This document shows, one piece after another, positions 55,015-64,000 of a stretch of 64,000 bases of DNA (the stretch's first letter is position 1; each line of letters begins with the position of its first letter). The translations under genes were made by a program, and so were the position numbers. The notes below the pieces were generated by a model, which worked only from the letters and a program-made list of their open reading frames with translations, did no database searches and had not been told where the DNA came from. The DNA is taken from the NCBI GenBank assembly GCA_009760885.1, contig CM019702.1, forward strand, positions 49,771,925-49,835,924. The letters are read 5' to 3'. Origin of the DNA: Achatina immaculata. Lineage: Eukaryota; Mollusca; Gastropoda; Stylommatophora; Achatinidae.

Positions 55015-57480
55015 ATGAAATCTAATAAATATGGCAGAAGCTTATGGTATGAGACTATGCAGCACACGTTTTAAAAATAACAACAGCCATAAAAAAAACA
55101 AGGAAACCACCTGATGAACTAACATGCAACCAGATAGACCGTGTTTTGATTGTTAAAAAGCACACACAAAGCAAACTACAGATCAGATGTTACAGAGGAA
55201 CAATTTTTTATAAATAGGAAACTACGAGGTTTTGGTACGGTAAAGTAAGAGAACAAATATTGTAGGATTAAACCTCGAAAAAATCGTAGACAAAGCACTT
55301 TAGTGAGACGTGAGAGAAAGAAAAATCACGAGAGAATTACCTGGGATTCGAACACGGACTCCGGTAGGACGAGCAGCCGTCTAGCCACGAGAGAACAGCG
55401 TACTATCGACTTAGCCAACTAGCACTAATAGATGTTACAGAGGGGCCGAATGTAGCACCGATCACTATCTTGTGGGAGCAAACTAAAATTTAGACTAAAG
55501 AGAACTTTTTTTATAGTAAACTAAATAAAAGCTCAGTAATAAATAGAGATGCTTTGAAAAAAGAAGAAATGTTTTTAAAAATTCAGTAACCCATAAGGTA
55601 AACATAAGAGGGGATGCAGAAAATAAAACCATTGATGACAGATGGGAAGATATAAAAATCAATATAAAGAACACAGCATGTGAATGACTGGAAGTCAAGA
55701 CCATAAATAAGAGAATAGGTTCGATGAAGTCTGCAGAGAGGCATTCATAAAGAAAATATCAGCGAGACAGCTATGGCTGAATGACACGAACAAACAAAGC
55801 AAATAAGGAGAAGTACCAAACACATTGTAAAAGAACCTCAAAAAGTTATTCGTCAACAAAAACGACAAGATATGAAAGACATGATGAGCGAGATGCAGAC
55901 ACGCCATCAAAATAAGAAAAGCAGGAAATTCTACAAAGAACTACGAACAGTAAAGCAAAGGTATAAAGAACCTCTGCAGAGCTTGAGTGATAGTAATTGA
56001 AACATGAAGTGAAAATCTGTATCAGATTGAAAGAATATTTTGAAAAGCTAATAAATTGTGAAGAGCCTATAAGCACACTATCATGCGAAGAAATACAGAT
56101 TTGTGATCCTGAAATAGAGGAAACAGACTTAGAAGTCATCTATACTAACATGCTTCTACGAAACAACAGATCAACGGGTTCAGATGGATTTGCTGCAGAA
56201 CTGATTAAAGAAGGAGGTCTAAATCTACATGAACAGGTATATGCACTAATACAACAAATATGAATAAGGTAAAAACTCCCTAGTCAATGGAGAGAATCAT
56301 TACTGATACCAATGTACAAAAAAAGCGATGAGATCACGAGTAAAAACTCCAGACGAAAATCCCTACCGCAAAAAAAAAATTACAAAATACTATCTATTTT
56401 ACTTTTAAATAGATTAAAACCATACAGTGAGAACATACTGGGAAGTTATCAAGCAGGTTTCAGGAAGAATAGATCAACCGTAGACCAAATATTTTGTCTG
56501 CATCAAAGAGCAGAAATATGGAAATATGAAAAAGAAGTACATAATATCTTCATTGTTTTCAAGAAAGCTTATGACAGCATAGAAAGGGGCAGGTTATGGA
56601 AATTTATGAAAGAATTTTAGATACTTAATAAATTAATCATTTTGTCCACAGTATGCATGGAGGACGCATAAAATATAGTAATATATACAGGAAGAAAGTC
56701 AGAATCCTTCTGTATAAGAAATGTACTAGAAAATAGTATCAGAAAAGTGAAAGAAGAAACCAGTAGAGAAGAACAAAGAAGAAACCAGTAGAGAAGAACA
56801 ATCTAAAATACTAGAATACGCTGATGACATCGACCTAGTGAGTAAAACTATGTAAGAAGTCAGCAGTACCTGCGTACACATGAGAGATGTGGCACTTAAA
56901 GTGGGCATGATCATTAACCAAGATAAGACAGAGGATATGAAGGTATCAGGAGACCAGAGGCAGAATGATCCAGATTATATAAATGTTGGAGAGATGATTA
57001 TTAGGAAAGCAGAAACATACAAATATCTAGGCATATCCTTCAGCAGAAGCAAAATAGTAAGAGAGGAAATTAAAAGCAGAGTACAGATAGGAAATATAAT
57101 ATACTTCACCTTGCAACACATGTTAAAATCCAAAATCCTGTCCCAAAACACCAAATTAACAATCTACAAAACTATAAGACCATCTGTCATGTATGTATCA
57201 GTAACGTGGAACACAACAAAGAAAGATGAACATCACCTGCAGAATATGATCCTAAAGAAGAATCTTTGAGCCCATAAAGAATATCAACAGTGGAGAATTA
57301 AGAGCTAGAAATAATAGCACTGAGCTGAACAGCTTATTTAAATCCCAACGAATTATAAATGTCTTGAAACTGAACAGACAATGCTATTCGGGCCATATGG
57401 AAAGAATGGAAGAGAACAGACAAACGAAAATTATGTATACACACGAGATTTAAGACATTAAAAAACCAAATGAAATGCAT
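55015..57480 (+). pseudogene. RTE-like LINE relic interrupted by a SINE
   Basis: Begins in the endonuclease (HKKTRKPPDELTCNQIDRVL, 55085-55145), interrupted at 55199-55429, then continues (GAEC-STDHYLV-like). A linker with EYFEKLINCEEPISTLSCEE at 56030-56090. RT: NNRSTGSDGFAAELIKEGG (56163-56218), PMYKKSDE, LNRLKPYSENILGSYQAGFR, KNRSTVDQIFCLHQ, FIVFKKAYDSIERGRLWKFM (motif A reads IVF where IDF is expected, so the catalytic Asp is lost). EYADDIDLVS-like near 56815 has one more frameshift. A thumb and C-terminal part lies at 56880-57270 (VGMIINQDKTEDMK, YKYLGISFSR). Ends near HMERMEENRQTKIM at 57440. The 5' end is missing; 10368-11105 shows that part of the family. Confidence 0.75.
55199..55429 (-). 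mobile_element. tRNA-derived SINE with 14-bp TSD
   Basis: AGATGTTACAGAGG is repeated exactly at 55185-55198 and 55430-55443. On the minus strand the head reads GTGCTAGTTGGCTAAGTCGA, holding an A-box-like TGGCTAAGTCGA (55417-55406). A B box GTTCGAATCC follows (55353-55344). Then come a CTTTCTCTCACG block and an AT-rich 3' body ending at a TAAAAAATTGTTC. The A-to-B spacing, about 64 bp, is longer than in an ordinary tRNA and suggests a long variable arm or insertion. Related pieces lie at 36240-36480, 37609-37753 and 63490-63710. RNA polymerase III would transcribe it from these boxes; mobilisation needs a LINE in trans. Confidence 0.85.
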
Positions 57481-57524
57481 TTTTCTAAACAATATACATA
57501 TTATTTTTATTTTTTATCCGCTCA

Positions 57525-59000
57525 TTCCTTCTGAAAACATTTGCTTGGATGCCATCTTGGATAGATAATGCAGGATTCAGAGGCGCATGTATCGGGCGCC
57601 AGACTCTGATTTTGAACCTTCGAACATTTGAACCCAGCGGTAAACATGTTCACGACGTAACTACCTCCCTTTTTGAGACGAAAAATTTTTTTCAAAGAAA
57701 AATTACAATTTCTTGCGAGAGATCTCAAGCTGAAACATTTTTGGATCGATAAATGAGTAATCGTATTGGAGTGAACAAACAAAGGAGGCGATAACTGATT
57801 GTATAACTCATATTAGAAACTCTAAGTACTATTTCACGTTCATAGCGTGCGTCAAGAATGAATTGATAATAAAGGTTATTGATCATTTAACATTATGAGA
57901 GATTTTTCCCTAAACTATTGAAAATTACAGTACTTACAGAACCGTCCCTCGCATTTTGCTTTCTCAGATTACCTGAAGGGGATTAGCAGCCGAAACAAAT
58001 TTAAATCTATTCTTATTTACATTTAATGGCATACTAAATATGTTGTGTAGCAAAAGCAGCTTTCAATACTGAGACAATACTGATGAGACCGAAGTGCCTG
58101 TAATTTCAAGTTAGAAAAATCATTTGCTATATCTGCATTATTATTATTTCTAAAAGTTTTCTTTACTATCGATGGTGTTTAATACTAGATCGAAATTTAT
58201 TTATAATGCATAAATAGAGTAGATATTAATTTCAAATTAATGTCAAAAAAAAAGTTGAAAATCTTTTATTTACCAGAAGCAACACCGACCTGTGGATGTC
58301 ACCGTGTGAATGGTGTTCAAGAAATTATATTCAACAGCAAGCTACAATTTTTTTCACAATTAAATAAAAAGTGGGAAAAACTGAACAACTTTAAAAGATG
58401 AACCAGTAAAGAAATGTTAACAGTCGTTAGCAACGCTCTCTTCAACATTAAATAGACTGAATGTAGTAGGGTTTCCAGCCTTTGCTAAAATTGATTGTTA
58501 AAATAATTTTTACTGAACTATATAATGTTATTTTCTAGGTTAGATGGACACTTTAAGAACTGAAAGTATGGCTACTTGTGTTAAAACAGACGACTCCTCT
58601 CCAAAATACTGCTCACATAAAAAAGAAAGAAACACAAAGAAAATAAACGTAATAGATTTAGAAGTCTGCAAAGTCCTGCAGACAAATAGTTGTGGAAACA
58701 TTCCAAGTGTTTGCTGAATAATAATCAATTTCTTGTATGAGAATGTGTCCACACCCCCTTCTCCTTTTCACAAACTCACTCAATTATTTATCACACATAA
58801 GAGGTCATCTAGGTCTTTTTGTTTATAGTGGTCTTTTTTCTTTTAGTCTTTCTATTTTAAATAACACTGGGTAACATAAAAAATTATTTCCACACTTAAA
58901 ATGTTCAGTTCTTATAAACTTCTGATATAAGAAAAACCAAAATGACATTTATAACTCTTAGCTCTCCACGTCGCGATGTATGTAGCTTTCTGTAGAATTG
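57525..59000. repeat. Diverged duplicate of 25.0-27.3 kb
   Basis: Aligns in order with 24990-25255 (CCCAGCGGTAAACATGTTCAC at 57633) and 25745-27300 (ATTAGAAACTCTAAGTACT near 57812; TTTACTATCGATGGTGTTTA near 58163; GCAGACAAATAGTTGTGGAA near 58677). It lacks most of the left inverted arm (25256-25745). No gene is present. Confidence 0.75.
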
Positions 59001-59019
59001 TGACCGCGTGAAACTTTGA

Positions 59020-59165
59020 AGAGGATATTATTAAGAGAGGCCAAATTAACAGGCATAAAATCCTTTGATGAGGTTGAAAGACTCGCCGAAGACAGGAAAA
59101 TTGGCGAACTACTTTGCTGCGAGCCATATGTGACGTTTAACGGCACGGAAAGGATATATAAGAAG
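59020..59165 (+). mobile_element. RTE LINE 3' end, plus orientation
   Basis: Encodes AKLTGIKSFDEVERLAEDRK in the final part of the RTE ORF2, followed by GTGACGTTTAACGGCACGGAAAGGATATA, the same terminus as at 37775 (complement). Only about 145 bp remain. The tail runs into AT microsatellite sequence. Confidence 0.8.
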
Positions 59166-59291
59166 ATATAAGATATATATATGATATATATCATATATAT
59201 ATCATATATATATCACATATATATATCATATATATATATCAGCTAGTGTGTGTGTATATATATATATATACACACACACACACTAGCTGAT
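59166..59291. repeat. AT-rich satellite ending in a near-perfect palindrome
   Basis: (CATATATATAT)-type units to 59237, then ATCAGCTAGTGTGTGTGTATA... and its reverse complement at 59238-59291, a palindrome of about 54 bp with a (TA)n centre. It could extrude a hairpin. Confidence 0.85.
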
Positions 59292-60180
59292 TAACCGGCG
59301 TTGCCCGGGTATTTATTTCTCCCAATCAACAAAGTTCTATTCATTTCCACAGCCTTCTAGAAGGTTTTACAGAGGTCTATTCAGTTCCACAATCTTCTAG
59401 AAGGTTCTACAATGTTCTTTTCATTTCCATACCTTTCTAGAAGGTTCTACAGAGTCTAGACGGTTCTACAGAATTATATTCCTTCTATTCGACTAAACGT
59501 TGGCTTAAGTGTCCTAAGGACTGCCACCAATCAGCTTAGCGACCCCGAAAACTATGGATTCTACACTAATCTCGGTCAATTTAGACATTTTATTTTTCAC
59601 CACTTCTCACCTCCTCCACCCCCATGACAATGGGGTCTGAACTTGCGAGTGTCACTATTAAACTCAGCGACCCTGAAAACTATGGATTCAACACTAATAT
59701 CGGTCGTTGTCGATTATTTGTACATGTCACCGCCATCCCACCCAAACCCCTAGGGTCCCCCATGCACTACGGGGCTGAACTTGGACTTAAACGGCATCGG
59801 GAGTGTCCTATTCATCGCAGCGGCCAGTAAAACTATGGATTCGACACCAATATTGTTCCTTTTCGATTATTTTTACATGTCGCCCCATCCCACCCCCGCC
59901 CCTAGGACCTCATGCCGATAGAGGCTGAGCTTGGACTCAAACAGCATCGGTAGTGTCACTATTCATCCCAGCGACCTCAAAGACTATGGATTCGAAGCTA
60001 ATATCAGTCGTTTTTGATTATTTATACATGTCACCCCGACCCCCAGGGCTCATAAGGGTATCCCAGGGATGATCTAACCCCCACATTGCACTTTCCAGAT
60101 TGTAAGTGATGTGTGTGCCATGTTTGGTTGAAATTGCTCCAGGTGTTCCAGCGTGATGCTGTAATATACACACACGCATT
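59284..60180. repeat. Composite repeat with CCGGCGTTGCCCGGG head and internal tandem units
   Basis: Starts AGCTGATTAACCGGCGTTGCCCGGGTATT. It continues with about 2.5 units of a ~64-bp TTCTAGAAGGTTCTACA-type repeat (59345-59480), then about 3.5 units of a ~155-bp repeat carrying ACTATGGATTC, TTTACATGTC and CCTAGG (about 59545-60050). It ends with GTGTGCCATGTTTGGTTGAA, ATTGCTCCAGGTGTTCCAGC and GTGATGCTGTAATATACACA. The head and end motifs resemble, from memory, a repeat type seen across many invertebrate genomes. No transposase or ORF is visible, so the class is unknown. Confidence 0.6.
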
Positions 60181-60181
60181 C

Positions 60182-60185
<4 letters not shown>

Positions 60186-60241
<56 letters not shown>
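60186..60241. repeat. (TA)n microsatellite
   Basis: About 28 TA units following the end of the composite repeat. Confidence 0.95.
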
Positions 60242-60246
<5 letters not shown>

Positions 60247-60274
60247 AAATATATGGAAGTTACACTGTGTAACA

Positions 60275-61480
60275 GAGAAAAACACTTACATTACAGGTTT
60301 CTAAAGAAGACTTGAAATATATCAGAAGACACCACGTGAATTTGTTTTCTGCCACAAATGTGCCAGTGTGTTAGATCTTGCTGGTCTGGTTGTTTTGCAG
60401 TTCTGGATCTGGATGTGCCAAACGTTTTGTTCACAAGTTTATTCTATTAAACTTGCCAGTCACAGATGGCAACATAGAACACGGACATCATCGATTACAT
60501 TCTACGTTATTATTATTTTAACATATAAGTTTTGAACCAAAGTATTTGTCTGAATTTGACAGCGTAATTTCAATATTTCATTGTATATTTAATGGAGTAA
60601 ATGCGTTATTACATAACATTTACTGACAATCAGTTATCGTCGCTTTTCTTTGTTCACTTATATATACCTTCAGCAGAATGAGGAAGATTCTTACATCAAA
60701 ACAATACCACACCAACTGAGATTACGTATCGTAAAATGCTACATATATACAATACTCCTTTTTCTGATTTAAATGCCTCGATTTGAATAAGACAAGATAA
60801 AAGAAAATCGAATCCTTCTATAATACAGAAGAATAGAGCATAACATGAATAGAAAAGAAAACAAACAACGAAGTGTTAAACCAACTAGAAATTGAAAAGA
60901 GAAATAATAAAAACCATAACAACAAGACGCCTAAGACACTTAGAGCACATTAAAATACGTCACTTTTTTGAAGACTCTTCTTGAGTACATGATCGAAGGG
61001 GAAAAAGAAGAGGACGACAGAGATGTTAATGGATGGACAACACCAAGAGATGGACATCCTGGGAGCAACTGTGTTAAGAACACACTTATCGTAACAGTCT
61101 TTGTGAGACAGAGAACATCAGATCTGATTGTTTAAAAACTCTGATCTACTTCTTTACCCAAGAAGCCTGTAACAATCAACTCTAACTGTAAGTGTTATTT
61201 TTATAAAATGTAATGATTATGGATGGATAAGGACACGGAGAATGCCTGCAGGGATGAGGAAAATCTGACGTGAAAGCAATGAATCCAGGACGTGGCAAGC
61301 CTATGGCTCTCTCTACTGGTGCTATCAGAATTAGGTAAACAAAACAGAGCCAGCAGAATACATGTGGCGGGGAATGTATATCGTTGAAGTATTAATCAGA
61401 TATCTCATCCCAAAGGTCAGAGCAACACTGTGGAACAGTCTCAAAGCTGTCTGACCAATCGCTGTTGCACACTGGACCTG
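60275..61480. repeat. Diverged duplicate of 27.7-28.9 kb
   Basis: Aligns with 27712-28870 in order: ACTTACATTACAGGTTTCTA at 60284, GTGTTAGATCTTGCTGG at 60369, the LINE C-terminus at 60815-61080, and GAGACAGAGAACATCAGATCTG at 61102. It continues straight into the receptor upstream region. Confidence 0.8.
60815..61080 (+). pseudogene. LINE ORF2 C-terminal fragment (duplicate)
   Basis: Counterpart of 28170-28445. Blocks equivalent to SVKPTRN-EKRNNKN and TRRLRHLEHIK are readable with frameshifts. Confidence 0.55.
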
Positions 61481-61649
61481 ACTTCGAGAAGGGAATTTCT
61501 AGAAATTATTGATTCTGGAGAATCTGAAAAACTGTACGTGGTGCTTTAACGATACAGTGGGTCATCTGTAAAATTAAATTAAAAACGTTTTTCATGGTAT
61601 ATCTCATTGATTTTTAATCATTATTTCTACTTCCGTTTTCTACATTTGT

Positions 61650-61656
61650 TATAAAA
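61650..61656 (+). promoter_or_regulatory. TATA-like motif of the intact GPCR gene
   Basis: TATAAAA in TTTGTTATAAAAGTGG, 29 bp before the chosen ATG, in a block conserved with 16450-16590. Confidence 0.5.
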
Positions 61657-61685
61657 GTGGTTTAATATCTTTGTTTATTCATAGC

Positions 61686-62774
61686 ATGACTGTAAATTCT
61701 TCGAAGACAACAGCTGAATTCGTCTCAGATAAGGCTAATGAAAATGCATGGATACAATCTGGAGATATTATTGACGAAAATATGTACTTATTCATCTTGT
61801 TCATCAACTTGGGCATTATATGTCAGGCAGTTGCATTATTTGGCACTGCCGGTAATGTTATTAACATCATTATTTTCATAAAACAAGGTTTCTCAGACTG
61901 CATGAACATAAGTCTCTTGGCCCTGGCTGTCTCTGACATCTGCTCTTTACTGACCTTGATGTGGAGCAACCTCTGCGTCACTCCAGCATTCAGAGATTCT
62001 GACATCCCACTGGTTACCTCCGAGATTTATCTAATAACAGGAATTTGGCCGCATCTTATGTTCACAAGAATAACAGCATGGATAACAGCGTTTATAAGTT
62101 TAGAGAGATGCGTTTGTGTTATTCTACCTCTGAAAGTTAACAATATTTTTACACCGAGAAGACACGTCATTGCAATGGTTACTTCCTTCTCGGTAACTCT
62201 TGTGTGCGGCAGCACTCCTGCATTCGCAACAGTTGGAGTTGGATGGAAATTCTATCCAAAGAGAAACAGAACTCTGATTGGATTAATTTACCACATGGAC
62301 GCCCATAAATCTTATATAACTAATTTTGTGTCGTTTATAATAAACGGAGCATTTATGCCAATAATATCTATGTTATCTGTGGCTATCTTTACATCCATTC
62401 TCGTTGTCAAGCTCAAACAAATGACAGCTTGGAGGCATTCAAATTCTTCTGCTTTGACTCATTCGAAACAAGTAAGAAACCCTGATAAAAATATTAATAC
62501 AAAAGAACAGAAAGCGGCCAAGATGATAGTACTGATTTCAGCTATCTTCATCACGTGCTATATGCCTTCTAATGTTATCTTTATAACTGCATGTGTAGAG
62601 CCAAGATTGACATACAGTGGTCAGTACAAGAACCTGGTTATGGCACTTATGTCCGTGACGTTTACTGCAGAAGCCATCAACTCCAGTTTAAATATATTCG
62701 TTTATATTTCAGTGAGTAGTAAGTATAGGCAAACATTCTTCAGCATCTTCTCATGTAAAAGGTGTACGCAGTGA
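61686..62774 (+). CDS. Chemosensory-type class A GPCR, intact
   Basis: Intronless, 362 codons from the ATG at 61686 to TGA at 62772-62774. The frame is also open for five codons upstream, but those begin with TTG. The same ATG context is conserved in the 16.6 kb pseudogene. A plasma-membrane receptor. N-terminal tail of about 32 residues with one N-glycosylation site (Asn4). TM1 holds GN (56-57), TM2 LALAVSD with Asp84, TM3 ends in E-R-C (140-142), TM6 has CYMP (291-294), TM7 ends NIFVY (336-340), then a short basic tail. Extracellular loop 2 has another N-glycosylation site (Asn194). No Cys at the start of TM3 or in loop 2, so the standard disulphide is missing. Ligand unknown; the call as a gastropod chemosensory receptor rests on intronless, clustered, D-R-Y-deviant copies. 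A neuropeptide-type receptor is the alternative. Confidence 0.88.
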   Translation: MTVNSSKTTAEFVSDKANENAWIQSGDIIDENMYLFILFINLGIICQAVALFGTAGNVINIIIFIKQGFSDCMNISLLALAVSDICSLLTLMWSNLCVTPAFRDSDIPLVTSEIYLITGIWPHLMFTRITAWITAFISLERCVCVILPLKVNNIFTPRRHVIAMVTSFSVTLVCGSTPAFATVGVGWKFYPKRNRTLIGLIYHMDAHKSYITNFVSFIINGAFMPIISMLSVAIFTSILVVKLKQMTAWRHSNSSALTHSKQVRNPDKNINTKEQKAAKMIVLISAIFITCYMPSNVIFITACVEPRLTYSGQYKNLVMALMSVTFTAEAINSSLNIFVYISVSSKYRQTFFSIFSCKRCTQ

Positions 62775-62822
62775 AATAATCGCAAGCGACAATCGGATTA
62801 AACTGTCACGTAGTTTAACTTA

Positions 62823-62828
62823 AATAAA
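62823..62828 (+). promoter_or_regulatory. Polyadenylation signal
   Basis: AATAAA about 50 bp after the receptor stop, in sequence shared with 36195-36240. Confidence 0.55.
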
Positions 62829-63470
62829 TCTTTAATGAAGACGAACATGTGTCTCTTTCTTTACTGTGGGATTCGTTAAGTCCGTGTTGTGCCTTGATGC
62901 GCACGATGATTCTGATTTGTACATTATCTGGAAGCTGTGTTTTCCCAGTGTTACTAGATTAGTTAATCACTGTCTCCAACCATCATCTTCACGTTTCTGG
63001 ATTAGTTAATCACTGTCTCCAACCATTCTTCACTTCTAGGCTCTTTCAAACCGAAGGCACCACACTTATACGGAAGTCAAGCCAGTTCTGCGTAACACTT
63101 GACATGATTATTTATTGATGAAATAGATGAAATGCAGATGATGTTGACGATAATCTGACCGCCAGCAGGGTTGCCCTGCCACATGGCGAGTCCATTCATG
63201 CTTGCAAAACTCCAGGGCAGATTCGTCATTATGTCGTCAGAGACATCACGAAAACCATCCACTCAGGTACACATCCAAACGAAGACTAACTCATCCAGCC
63301 AAATCCCCACTATCCCCAGTCACGGGATTCATAAACCACACATGACCTTCTGGAAGGATCTCAACCCTTAGCCGGCGTTCAAAATAAAGACTCATAAGGC
63401 TAAAAATGCTGTTTCTGTGGAGAAAAAAAAACTCAGTTATCTCCCATACTGCTACGTTAATTAAATCCTT
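62829..63470. other. No gene seen
   Basis: Contains a direct repeat of about 43 bp (TTAGTTAATCACTGTCTCCAACCAT at 62960 and 63003). Open frames across 63077-63371 are not recognised. Confidence 0.45.
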
Positions 63471-63474
63471 TACT

Positions 63475-64000
63475 CTATTGTGGAACTCTTTCACTTCAAA
63501 GCAACACTATAAGTAATAGTAGATCTTGCACGCCAGTGCGAACCAGTATTCTTTTTTATAAACAAGAAACAAAGAAGTTTTCGTACAGTAAAGTAACAGA
63601 ATCCAGTGTTGTATGATTAGATGTCCAAAAAAATCGTAGAAAAAGCATTTTTTGTTTTAATCTGAGAAAAAGAAAAATGACAAGAGAACTACCTGGGACG
63701 TGAACACGGACTTAGGGGGTGGGTGGTGGTGGTAGGTTAATATAGGCAGAAATTAGATCAAATTATTAAACCAAAATTTATTTTGAACAACAGAATCATA
63801 CGAAAACAGAATAAAATAGGTCAGGGACTGGTCGGTTCAGGAGTGAGTTAACTGTGAGTGAAGTCGGTAGCCACTGATCTGGCACATGAAGGAGCTGCGA
63901 GACAATCACTGATTGGTCGGGATTTACGTTGAGCGGGTAGGAGGGTACCAACGGATGGAAGGAGATCATGTTCTCGTTTAAGCACGAATGAGTATGTTAT
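63475..64000 (-). repeat. Duplicate of 36240-36735 with SINE-like body
   Basis: Aligns through AGCAACACTATAAGTA (63499), TCGTACAGTAAAGTAACAG (63581), GAGAAAAAGAAAAATGACAAGAG (63664), a degraded B box (GGGACGTGAACACGGAC, 63697), and on to TTCTCGTTTAAGCACGAATGAG (63972). Continues past the window end. Confidence 0.7.

Noticed and set aside
55340..55420. Functional tRNA gene
   Set aside because: Box spacing is too long, no acceptor stem pairs, and the sequence sits in a TSD-bounded SINE.
61671..61685. Receptor start at 61671
   Set aside because: The codon there is TTG; the ATG at 61686 is conserved in the paralogous pseudogene.

Overview
This window looks like animal nuclear DNA, most likely from a gastropod mollusc. 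It is AT-rich and has no operons. The only gene family that looks like host coding sequence is an intronless rhodopsin-class (class A) receptor resembling the expanded chemosensory GPCRs of gastropods. The species assignment is inference. Nearly everything else is transposable-element wreckage, tandem repeats, or copies of neighbouring stretches.

Receptor family: one intact gene (61686-62774, +); one long open copy without a recognisable start codon (35191-36168, +); one pseudogene with its middle replaced (16583-18081, +); and one short relic in opposite orientation (11130-11600, -). The intact gene and the pseudogene share an upstream block with a TATA-like motif only about 30 bp before the ATG. 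The two open copies also share downstream sequence (36230-36740 and 63470-64000).

Layout. 1-2.6 kb: Jockey-like LINE relic. 2.8-7.8 kb: Ty3/Gypsy relic on the minus strand, with a LINE tail inserted in it. 7.8-11.1 kb: little, plus an RTE-like endonuclease fragment. 11.1-13.1 kb: GPCR relic, LTR-like piece and a 46-bp tandem array. 14.3-20.4 kb: LINE 3' end, GPCR pseudogene, SINE-like repeat, mariner relic and possible Penelope-like fragment. 22-34.3 kb: LINE ends, a roughly 2.8-kb structure with about 800-bp inverted arms, a 30-bp array, an RTE relic, a second Jockey-like relic and an inverted duplicate. 35-40.8 kb: GPCR, SINE pieces, a well-preserved 5'-truncated RTE with target-site duplications, and an RNase H relic. 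42.6-53.6 kb: a second copy of the minus-strand Gypsy element, into which a plus-strand Gypsy element has inserted. 53.6-57.5 kb: a transposon-borne protein fragment and a LINE split by a tRNA-derived SINE. 57.5-61.5 kb: diverged duplicate of 25-28.9 kb carrying an extra ~1.2-kb repeat insertion. 61.6-64 kb: intact GPCR and downstream repeat.

The elements are not known to work together. What the window records is the order of events: nested insertions with matching empty sites, and receptor copies spread and broken within repeat-rich duplicated DNA. I found no clear new functional system. The strongest observations are the long inverted-arm element, the SINE insertion with its empty site, the nested Gypsy pair and the receptor cluster. 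All homology statements are by eye.
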